Positions 16,526-23,591 of a stretch of 50,653 bases of DNA are shown here, piece by piece (position 1 is the first letter of the stretch; every line of letters begins with the position of its first letter). The position numbers and the translations under genes are program-made. The stretch is from Candidatus Binatus soli (GTDB lineage: Bacteria; Desulfobacterota; Binatia; Binatales; Binataceae). Location: contig DLMJ01000010.1 in the NCBI GenBank assembly GCA_002479255.1, positions 16,889 to 67,541 of the forward strand. The letters are read 5' to 3'. Below the pieces are notes generated by a model. It did not search any database, was not told the DNA's origin, and saw only the letters and a list, made by a program, of their open reading frames with translations.

Positions 16526-16720
16526 TTCCCTGATCCGTCCTGTAAATTCCCTGATCCGCGGAAAAAATTCCCTGTTCCTCCAAAATAATTCCCTGTTCGG
16601 TTGAGTAGGGAATTTCCTCAAAAACCCGAGAGAAGACAAGACTTATTTGGTCTCAATTCGACCCCAAGGCGGCCGAAATCGCGAAAATTCCCTGTATTTT
16701 CCCTGATGATCAGGGAATTT
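16526..16720. repeat. ttccctg iterons, 21-bp period, near distal att repeat
   Basis: Four direct copies of ttccctg begin at 16526, 16547, 16568 and 16589, exactly 21 bp apart (two helical turns). An inverted copy (gggaa) follows at 16608-16612. A second cluster has direct copies at 16688 and 16699 and an inverted cagggaa at 16711. The block is A/T-rich and ends 34 bp before the distal 80-bp repeat. The pattern looks like protein-binding iterons for a replication or recombination protein. Confidence 0.7.
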
Positions 16721-16750
16721 GACGCAGAGAGCAGTTCGCATAAGACTGCG

Positions 16751-17374
16751 TCATCCGCCACACAGTATGTATTGTTTCACTACAGAGCGGAGATAGCGGC
16801 AAATTCGCGCGTGGGCGGGCTGATTCGCACCGCCCGAGGCGCTGTAGTAAAAGCCCAGCAGCCACCCGCTGACATCCGGCTCGATCTCGGCTTCGGCGCG
16901 ACCCGGCTGCTGAAAGTACTCAATGTAGAATTCCTCCTTGCCACCCATCACGCGGAATGCTTCGCTTGGCCGGCGCGCTCCTCGGGGTGAATAAGGGACG
17001 CTCAGGAGCACCAGCGCGCGGAACACGTCGGGACGCAACAGTGCGGAGTTTGCCGCGATCGGCGCGCCCCAGTCGTGGCCGACAATAGTCGCGATCTTCT
17101 CACCAAGCGCCTCGACCACGCCCAAGTTATCGGCGACATGCTTCGTCATTCGGTACTCGTCAATCCCCGCTGGCGCCGACGAGCGACCGTAACCGCGCAC
17201 ATCGATCGCCGCCGCGCGGTAGCCCGCATCAGCGAGCGCATGAAGCTGATGCCGCCACGAGTACCACGATTCGGGAAAGCCGTGGACCATCAGAACGAGC
17301 GGACCCTTGCCCGCCTCGACGAGGTGGATGCGAATACCGTTGGCCATTACCACGCGGTGCTTGAGTTCAGCCAT
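16751..17374 (-). pseudogene. Epoxide-hydrolase-like alpha/beta hydrolase, 3' truncated
   Basis: The first 180 residues are a good epoxide hydrolase N-terminus: V-H-G-F-P-E-S-W-Y-S-W-R, D-V-R-G-Y-G-R-S and the nucleophile elbow V-G-H-D-W-G-A. Residues after G-F-Y-Y-S-A-S-G are encoded by the 80-bp att-like repeat and are not family sequence. Family members run to about 290-330 residues, so the cap remainder, the acid and the catalytic His are missing. The native part is 16834-17374. It is probably inactive. The ATG at 17374 starts the fold directly. Confidence 0.85.
16754..16833 (+). repeat. 80-bp direct repeat, distal copy (att-like)
   Basis: Perfect second copy of 12604-12683. It begins with the same tccgcca (tRNA 3' end) and ends with attcgcaccgc. 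Immediately to its right lies the interior of an epoxide hydrolase gene, which is cut off here. Confidence 0.9.
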
Positions 17375-17585
17375 CTGTGCAGACTCCTGAGCGAAGTGGC
17401 CGAACTCTATCTCAGGTCAGCGCGAATTTGTATGCCGCCTTCCCGTGCCTTAAAACTAAAAGCCTTAAAAACGGCCTGAATTCCATTTTTCTCGGACCTT
17501 TCGGAGTTGTCAGGCGGCACACACCATCAGAGGGCTGACACCTCGAACTCGTCAGCAACGCCGCGAGCCGTTTGGGTGACCCATT

Positions 17586-18539
17586 CTAGCGGCGCTGCAA
17601 CTGCGCCATTCGGGCGAACAGGTCCATGATGTTGCGCGGTGAGTGATCGTCGTTTATCTCGCGAAAAATCGTATCCACCGTTACGGCCAGCCGCTCCGCA
17701 TCTTCCCAGGCACCGAATGAGCCCAGAGCGATATTCTGTGCGGCCTCCCATGAATTCATTCCCGCGGCGTGACGTTTGCGCGCTTCCTGGTCGACGTAGA
17801 CCAGATAATCCTGCATCCGCTTGACGCCGGCCCGGTCTGTGATCGGGCCATGGCCGGGAACAACCACGTCAACATCCAGCCCCAAAATTCGATCGCAGGC
17901 TTTGATCCAGTTGCTCACGGGACCCGCCCATGCGATCGGAGTCCCATCTATGAACAGAATATCTCCCGTGTAGACGACCCGATTCGCAGGCACAAAGGCG
18001 ATCACGTCGCCCGCTGTGTGCGCCGGCCCCACCTGGACGAGTTTTACCTGCTTGTCGCCGACTCTGAGCGTTTCCTCTCCGGCAAAGGTCCGGTCGGGCA
18101 GCCTGAGTGTCACCCCGGCGAAATCGAACGCTCCGAAGATCCTCTTGAAAAAAGCGCCGACCTCTCCCATCGCGGCCGCGTTTCTCATCAGTTCGGCGAG
18201 CATCTGCGGATTACCTTCTTCGCGCATCTCGTGCGCCGCCGCTTCCGACGCGATAATCACCGCATTTTTCGCAAGCCGATTGCCAAAGGTGTGATCGCCG
18301 TTCGAATGTGTGTTCACCACCAGGCCAATGCGGTCGGCTCCAAAGCCGGTCGCGTCATGCATCACGCCAAGCATCTCGGCGGTCAGCCGTTCGTCGAAAA
18401 GCGTATCGACCAGCAGCGATTCATCTCCGTCGGTAATCAGGCCGGCGTTGCTGTAGCCCCAGGTTCCTGACGGCTGCAGGTATGCATAAGCGCCACGTCC
18501 AAGGTCATGCAGACCTTTGGTGAATTGCCATTTGCTCAC
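17586..18539 (-). CDS. MBL-fold metallo-hydrolase
   Basis: A 317-residue metallo-beta-lactamase-fold protein. The metal motif is N-T-H-S-N-G-D-H, so the second His of canonical H-x-H-x-D-H is Asn, as in some hydrolase subfamilies. Downstream ligands appear in V-G-P-A-H-T-A-G-D and V-P-G-H-G-P-I. Substrates of this branch vary (thioesters, lactones, aryl esters), and none can be assigned. It lies in a minus-strand run with the FAH-family and serine-hydrolase genes and the truncated epoxide hydrolase. Confidence 0.87.
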   Translation of the reverse strand: MSKWQFTKGLHDLGRGAYAYLQPSGTWGYSNAGLITDGDESLLVDTLFDERLTAEMLGVMHDATGFGADRIGLVVNTHSNGDHTFGNRLAKNAVIIASEAAAHEMREEGNPQMLAELMRNAAAMGEVGAFFKRIFGAFDFAGVTLRLPDRTFAGEETLRVGDKQVKLVQVGPAHTAGDVIAFVPANRVVYTGDILFIDGTPIAWAGPVSNWIKACDRILGLDVDVVVPGHGPITDRAGVKRMQDYLVYVDQEARKRHAAGMNSWEAAQNIALGSFGAWEDAERLAVTVDTIFREINDDHSPRNIMDLFARMAQLQRR

Positions 18540-18647
18540 GAACGTTCTCCTGATGGGCCGCGCACCGCCGCCCAGAACTTGTGGACCAGCGCACGCACGC
18601 GCAAGGCGAGGAGAATATCGATGGCTTCGCTCATGGGATTCTTTTTC

Positions 18648-19640
18648 TCAGCCATGTTTTACAATTCGGTTGCGAAGGACGCCGATCTTTTCGATTTCCA
18701 GCTCGACCGTATCACCCGGCGCCAACAGACGCCCATGCTCGAGCCCGCAGCCGCCGCCAACCGTCCCGGAACATAGCACCTCGCCGGGATAAAGCGTTTC
18801 GCTCTGGCTGACGTGCGCAATGCAGTCCTCGAAACGATGGTGCATGGTTGACGACGAGCCGCGAGATAGTTGCTCGCCGTTGATGCGGGCGGTCATCGTC
18901 AGGTTGTAGGGGTCGATCTCATCGGCGGTCACGATGCATGGACCCAGGATGTTCCCGGTGTCAAAGTCCTTGCCTTTCGCCGGGCCCAGCGAACCCGTCA
19001 TTTCCCGCATCTGGTAGTCGCGTGCGCTCACGTCGTTGAAAATCGTGTAACCGAAGATGTGCTCGCGTGCGCGCTCGCGCGAGATGTCAACGCCGCGCTT
19101 GCCGATCACTGCGGCCAATTCCAATTCGTAGTCGAGCATATGGGCGTAGCGGGGCCAGATTACATCTTCGTCCGGCCCGACCACCGACATCCGATTGCAT
19201 TTGTAATAGATGGGAAATTCGTACCAAACGGGAGGAATCGTGAAACGGCCAGAGGCTTCCAGCTGGGCGCGCGCCTTGGCCGGATCTGATGCTCCTGCTG
19301 TGGCCACCTCGATCGCCCTGGCGAAGCTGTTTTTCAGGTGCTCCTCAAAGCACAAAAAATCCCGCATCTGAACCGGCCGCGGCAGTGGCGCTTTCAGGCG
19401 AACATCGCCAAATGCCAGCACTCCATCGCCGCGGGAACGCGCGTGCTCGAGCGCAGCACGCGCAACATCGAGTGCCGGCAGACCACCCTCGATTACCGCC
19501 TGCATCGAGGACAACTGCGGCGCAATCTTCCCGGTTCTCATCCGATGCGCCTCAGCCAGGTCACCTGCTCGCGAGTCGCCATCGAACAAGGCGCCAAGCC
19601 TTTCTTCTCCGTTTTTATTTGCAAACGTCACCAAGCGCAT
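18648..19640 (-). CDS. Fumarylacetoacetate hydrolase family protein
   Basis: A 330-residue FAH-superfamily protein. These enzymes cleave or hydrate acyl-pyruvate-type compounds using a metal held by an E-x-E...D set. The metal segment is visible as L-D-Y-E-L-E-L-A-A-V-I-G-K-R-G, followed by G-Y-T-I-F-N-D-V-S-A-R-D-Y-Q and F-D-T-G-N-I-L-G-P. A G-T-V-G-G-G-C-G motif lies near the C-terminus. I prefer ATG 19640 with upstream GAGGCGG; GTG 19667 would add nine residues. The context suggests aromatic or cyclic compound breakdown. Confidence 0.88.
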   Translation of the reverse strand: MRLVTFANKNGEERLGALFDGDSRAGDLAEAHRMRTGKIAPQLSSMQAVIEGGLPALDVARAALEHARSRGDGVLAFGDVRLKAPLPRPVQMRDFLCFEEHLKNSFARAIEVATAGASDPAKARAQLEASGRFTIPPVWYEFPIYYKCNRMSVVGPDEDVIWPRYAHMLDYELELAAVIGKRGVDISRERAREHIFGYTIFNDVSARDYQMREMTGSLGPAKGKDFDTGNILGPCIVTADEIDPYNLTMTARINGEQLSRGSSSTMHHRFEDCIAHVSQSETLYPGEVLCSGTVGGGCGLEHGRLLAPGDTVELEIEKIGVLRNRIVKHG

Positions 19641-19725
19641 GATTCCGCCTCGCTTCAGACTTTTCACCGTTGCGGGGGCATATTATGTGGTTCTGAAGAA
19701 ATTGAAAAATGGATTTCTCTGATCA

Positions 19726-20925
19726 TCAAAATCCAAAGTTGCCGATCGCGTCGCGCAATGCCTTTGTCCAGCCGAGCCAGCGTTGGTCGGGGCCGCTAAT
19801 GCCGTCCCACAACATGCTGTTGCATACATAGGCCACGGCGATGCCGGATTCCGGATGCGCGAACGCCATACGGCCGCCCGCGCCTGCATGCCCGAAAGAT
19901 CCTGCACCCAGCATCGGCTCGATCGCGCGCGGCAGCTCGAAACCCAGGCCAAATCTCTGCGGCCCCGGCCCGACCAGCGGCATCAGCGAAGCGGGGGCGC
20001 CAAGCCTCTCGTTCTGCGATTCGCGTGCGCGCTCCATCGTCTCGCGCGTCAATAGGCGGACGCCGTCGATCTCGCCGATGCAGGCGGCGTACATCTTTGC
20101 AAGCGCGCGCGCATTCGCGATGCCATTGCCGAATGGCAACTCGGCGGCGTGAGCTTCGCGTGTGTTGATAATGCCCAAGCCTTCTATGCCGGTTGTGATC
20201 ATGTTGAACACCGCACGCACCGGGCGGGAGTTCATATCCAGTCCCAGGCTGGTGAACAGGGCCCTGCACTGCTCCTCGGTTAGCTGCGTCGCGGGAACGA
20301 TGTGTGGCGCGACGCGATACTCCTGCTCGGACGGGAGCCCGATCCACAGGTCAATTTTGAGCGGCGCAGCGATTTCCGAATCGACAAACTCGCCGATGGT
20401 TTTCCCGGAGACGCGCCGGACGAGCTCGCCAGCGAGATAGCCAAAAGTCAAAGCGTGATAGAAGTACGCCGAGCCCGGTTTCCACCATGGCTCCATGTTC
20501 GCGAGCGCTGCGGTGCAGCGGTTCCAGTCGAATAGATTGCGGCCGTATATTCCGGTTTCCTCGTCGAAGCCCATAAGGCCCGCTCGATGTGCAAGGATGT
20601 CGCGAACCGTGATTGCCGTTTTTTCTTTAGCGGCGAATTCTGGCCAATAGCTTGCAACGGGCGTGTCATAGTGGATCAGTCCGCGCTGGGCGAGCATGTG
20701 CACGCACACGGCGGTGACCGCCTTAGTGCACGACATCAATATCGTGATTGTGTCCGCGGTAAACGGACGGCCATTCAGCTTATCCATTCCCGTCCATAGA
20801 TCGACCACTCTCCTGCCGTGCCGATACACGCATAGCTGCGCGCCGCCTTCGTCTTGGGCCTGTCCTTCCGCGAATGCGTCGCGCACCGCCTCGAACCCTT
20901 GTCCCACCGTTCCTTCAGCACGCAT
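19726..20925 (-). CDS. Serine hydrolase of the beta-lactamase/EstB family
   Basis: A 399-residue class C beta-lactamase-like esterase. The catalytic S-x-x-K is S-C-T-K (Ser65, Lys68) and the Tyr motif is Y-H-A (Tyr156). H-A-G-A-G-G-R near the C-terminus replaces the K-T-G box, as in EstB-type esterases. There is no signal peptide, so it is probably a cytoplasmic esterase rather than an antibiotic-resistance enzyme. ATG 20925 is preceded by GAGGTG; the longer frame to 21042 adds a non-conserved leader. Confidence 0.86.
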   Translation of the reverse strand: MRAEGTVGQGFEAVRDAFAEGQAQDEGGAQLCVYRHGRRVVDLWTGMDKLNGRPFTADTITILMSCTKAVTAVCVHMLAQRGLIHYDTPVASYWPEFAAKEKTAITVRDILAHRAGLMGFDEETGIYGRNLFDWNRCTAALANMEPWWKPGSAYFYHALTFGYLAGELVRRVSGKTIGEFVDSEIAAPLKIDLWIGLPSEQEYRVAPHIVPATQLTEEQCRALFTSLGLDMNSRPVRAVFNMITTGIEGLGIINTREAHAAELPFGNGIANARALAKMYAACIGEIDGVRLLTRETMERARESQNERLGAPASLMPLVGPGPQRFGLGFELPRAIEPMLGAGSFGHAGAGGRMAFAHPESGIAVAYVCNSMLWDGISGPDQRWLGWTKALRDAIGNFGF

Positions 20926-21047
20926 ATTCGACACCTCGAATAGATTCGTCGCCGCTAACCTACCGATAGAATACTTAAGTGGGTACGACCAAGGGAGCAG
21001 GCCAATTTTCGACAGGGCATGCGGATCGGTCGAGACTGGCATTCCTG

Positions 21048-21152
21048 GTGGATCCCCGCGAGCTGCTCAAGCTCGGCATTGACGTCAGCCGAGCCACGGT
21101 CCCCAAGTACATGTTGAACCGTGGGAGGCTCGATCTAGGTTGCAGCATCTGA
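21048..21152 (+). pseudogene. Fragment of an rve-type transposase
   Basis: A short frame reads D-P-R-E-L-L-K-L-G-I-D-V-S-R-A-T-V and then P-K-Y-M. This is the helix-turn-helix segment (E-L-L-K-L-G-x-x-V-S-x-x-T-V-x-K-Y-M) that precedes the DDE core in a family of integrase-core transposases. The frame stops after 34 codons, so it is a relic. The C-terminal half of what looks like the same family lies at 34288-34668. The rest of the 20926-21296 gap holds nothing I can name. Confidence 0.6.
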
Positions 21153-21296
21153 CGAGGCCAAAGTCCATCAGATATTTCGTCCGACCGGCATATGTGATGG
21201 ATCGCAGCCCCCCACGTTGTCTAAGCTGCGGGGGAGTTGTAGTTGCTCGGCGGAGACCGGATACTTACGGCACCCGCTATCAAACAGGAGGCGAAA

Positions 21297-21629
21297 TTGG
21301 ACCTGAACAGGATAATCACAGAGTTGAAAATGGAAAGAGACAGGATGGGCCGGGCTATTGACGTCCTTCTCGAGGATGCGAAGGTGGCGGTCAGCGGTAT
21401 TGTTCGAAGGGCGGGTGCGCCCAAACGGCGGCGTGGCGGTATCACTGCAGCGGGGAGACGTCGTTTATCACAGGCGATGAAAAGACGCTGGGCAGAGCGT
21501 CGTATAGGGAAGACCACCGGTAAGGCCTCTGCGCCCAAGCGAGGTGGCGGGCTCACTGCTGCGGGCCGGAAGAAGCTCTCTGAAGCGATGAAGAAGCGCT
21601 GGGCAGAAAAAAAGAAGAACGCTTCCTAA
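21297..21629 (+). CDS. Small basic protein with coiled N-terminus and repeated C-terminal motif
   Basis: About 110 residues. The TTG at 21297 sits five bases after AGGAGG and gives L-D-L-N-R-I-I-T-E-L-K-M-E-R-D-R-M, a short coiled-coil-like helix. The C-terminal half holds two near-identical basic units: I-T-A-A-G-R-R-R-L-S-Q-A-M-K-R-R-W-A-E and L-T-A-A-G-R-K-K-L-S-E-A-M-K-K-R-W-A-E. From memory, similar small proteins are common in Acidobacteria-like genomes with no assigned role. The basic repeats suggest DNA or RNA binding, which is inference. Confidence 0.65.
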   Translation: MDLNRIITELKMERDRMGRAIDVLLEDAKVAVSGIVRRAGAPKRRRGGITAAGRRRLSQAMKRRWAERRIGKTTGKASAPKRGGGLTAAGRKKLSEAMKKRWAEKKKNAS

Positions 21630-21829
21630 GCTCGCTCGTGTCCGCCGCGCTTTTCGGGCAGGACGACAAATTCCTGCCCTGTAGCTCCCGCCAAACGCGT
21701 GCTCTGCATGGCGTCCGCCTGTGGTTCCTCAAAACCCAATCCGCGATGAGTCCCACGGGCAAATGCCGGTGACGCTGTCTTGCGCCCACTCTCGCGCCGA
21801 GGGGAGAATTTTGAAATCATGCGCGGCAT

Positions 21830-22993
21830 ATGGCGGACTCACAGCGGCGAATTCTGACCACCCACGCGGGCAGTCTCCCGCGCCCCAACGAACTCTCCGA
21901 ACTGCTCGGGCGCAAGAGCCGCCAGGAGCCGACCGACGAACGCGCCCTGGATGAGCTCGTCTTCCGCTCGACCGCATCGGTCGTCGCGCGCCAGCTCGAA
22001 GCCGGCATCGACATCGGCAATGACGGCGAACAGGGGCGCGAAAGCTTTTTCACCTACGTACAGCACCGGATGACCGGCTTCTCCGGGCGCAGCCAACGCC
22101 CGGTGATGAGCGATCTCGTGCACTATCCGACCTTCCTCGCGCTCAAGGCGCCCGAGTTCGCGCGCGTTCAGGTCGACCTGATGCACGCGCCGATGGCCAC
22201 CGGCGAGGTGCGTTACGTGGCGCGCGGGGCGATCGAAAAGCAGTGCGACGACTTCCGCCATGCGCTCGCTGCGCAGGAGCGGCAATTCACCGCCGCGTTC
22301 ATGACCGCGCCTTCGCCCGGAATCGTCGCGGCCGCGATGCTCAATTCACATTACGAATCAATGCGCGACTATGTGATGGCGCTCTCTGGCGCTCTGCGCG
22401 TCGAGTACCAGACCATAATCGCGCACGGCCTGGTCCTTCAGCTCGATTGCCCGGACCTCGCGATGGAGCGGCACACGAGCTTCGCCGGCAAGCCCCTGCG
22501 CGATTTTCTTGCCTTTGTCGCACTGGTTGTCGAGGCGATCAACCGCGCGATCGAGGGCCTGCCGCGCGACAGCGTCCGGATGCACGTCTGCTGGGGAAAT
22601 TACGAAGGGCCGCACAATGACGACGTCCCGCTCGAGGCGATTATCGAGCACCTCTACCAGGCCAAAGTCGGCGCGCTGATGCTCTCGATGGCGAATCCGA
22701 GACACGCCCACGAGTACCGCTGCTTCACGCAGCATCCGCTCCCGCGCCATCTCAGACTGATCGTCGGCGCGATCGATACTACCTCGAACTACGTCGAGCA
22801 TCCCGAGGTCGTCGCGGAGCGAATCGAGCGCGTCGCGCTGGCGATCGGCGATCCCAACCGGGTGATGGCGGGCACCGATTGCGGTTTCGCGACCTCGGCC
22901 GGGCTCGGCGAGGTTGCCGATGAAGTCGTGTGGCTCAAGCTCAGGGCGCTGAGCGACGGCGCCGCCATCGCGAGCAAGCGCCTGTTCGGCTGA
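21830..22993 (+). CDS. MetE C-terminal-like (cobalamin-independent methionine synthase II family) protein
   Basis: A 387-residue TIM-barrel protein resembling only the catalytic half of MetE. Family segments are T-T-H-A-G-S-L-P-R-P, D-I-G-N-D-G-E-Q-G-R, and the zinc-site motifs H-V-C-W-G-N-Y-E-G-P and G-T-D-C-G-F-A-T. Stand-alone members include alkyl-transferases such as epoxyalkane:CoM transferase, as well as uncharacterised methyltransferases, so methionine synthesis should not be assumed. The ATG at 21830 starts the conserved region directly. It is monocistronic between transposase relics. Confidence 0.85.
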   Translation: MADSQRRILTTHAGSLPRPNELSELLGRKSRQEPTDERALDELVFRSTASVVARQLEAGIDIGNDGEQGRESFFTYVQHRMTGFSGRSQRPVMSDLVHYPTFLALKAPEFARVQVDLMHAPMATGEVRYVARGAIEKQCDDFRHALAAQERQFTAAFMTAPSPGIVAAAMLNSHYESMRDYVMALSGALRVEYQTIIAHGLVLQLDCPDLAMERHTSFAGKPLRDFLAFVALVVEAINRAIEGLPRDSVRMHVCWGNYEGPHNDDVPLEAIIEHLYQAKVGALMLSMANPRHAHEYRCFTQHPLPRHLRLIVGAIDTTSNYVEHPEVVAERIERVALAIGDPNRVMAGTDCGFATSAGLGEVADEVVWLKLRALSDGAAIASKRLFG

Positions 22994-23077
22994 CGAACCT
23001 TCCGTCGTTGGATTCAAGGATGCGGGCCCGCGGGCCTGGATCGTAGAGGGATGGCGACCGTCCCGCGCAAGGTTTCA

Positions 23078-23378
23078 TCATGCCAGTGCGGCGGCGGCAA
23101 GAGAGTTGAGGACCTCCGCCGGATAGGCCTGCACCCGGCAGCTGTCGCTGTACAGCAGATCCATGGCGAAGAAGTGGATCTTCGGCTCCACTCCGCCGAT
23201 CACCGGCCGCGCCTCGCCGAAGTCGACCTGGGCATGCCCGGGATCGAGTCGCAACGGCACGAACATCTCGCGCTGCCGCTGCCGCCGTTCGTGCACGTAG
23301 TCCTTTACGATCATGATCCCGCCATCATATCCATGCTCATCCCGCAGCCGCTCGAAGATCCTTTTCGCCTGCCAGCCG
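23078..23378 (-). pseudogene. IS21-family IstA transposase fragment
   Basis: The frame reads R-I-F-E-R-L-R-D-E-H-G-Y and G-G, then V-K-D-Y-V, and H-A-Q-V-D-F-G-E-A, then K-I-H-F-F-A-M-D-L, S-D-S and Q-A-Y-P-A-E. This is the segment of IstA that leads into its rve domain. About 100 residues remain of roughly 400-500. It is joined at its 5' side to an unrelated IS3-type fragment. Confidence 0.8.
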
Positions 23379-23453
23379 CTTCTTGCCCGCCTCCAGGAAG
23401 TCCTTCGACCAGCGATAATAGAGGTTCTGGTTGATGCCCTCCTTGCGGCACAT
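23360..23453 (-). pseudogene. IS3-family OrfA fragment
   Basis: The minus strand from ATG 23453 reads M-C-R-K-E-G-I-N-Q-N-L-Y-Y and W-S-K-D-F-L-E-A-G-K-K-R-L-A-G. This is the helix-turn-helix region of IS3-type OrfA. It breaks within a few codons of the IstA fragment, in another frame. The 130 bp up to the FAD oxidoreductase may include more of the IS3 end. Confidence 0.7.
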
Positions 23454-23591
23454 GGCCTTACCCCTTTATGTATTCCATAAGAATTATCCAAAACCACCAC
23501 GCCCCGGCCGAGCGGTGCAGAGACCGGAGAGTTTTGAACCGTCACGTGCACGCGATAAAAACCCGGGATTCCAATAAGGGAGGAAGGTGCG

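Larger units (their letters stand above)
12604..16833. mobile_element. Compact genomic island at tRNA-Ser, about 4.15 kb
   Basis: The segment lies between perfect 80-bp direct repeats at the 3' end of tRNA-Ser. It holds a serine-recombinase C-terminal relic, an LCAT-like lipoprotein, a small lipoprotein and an iteron block next to the distal repeat. Codon use in the cargo is visibly less GC-biased than in flanking genes. No intact integrase is present, so it is either decayed or mobilised in trans. The stretch 12684-12855 and 13024-13336 holds no recognisable gene. Confidence 0.75.

Noticed and set aside
16526..16720. CRISPR array
   Set aside because: The repeated unit is only 7-9 bp at 21-bp spacing, with no 20-40 bp repeats, no unique spacers of normal size and no cas genes.
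19726..20925. Antibiotic-resistance beta-lactamase
   Set aside because: There is no signal peptide, and the motifs fit EstB-type esterases of the same fold rather than class C beta-lactamases.
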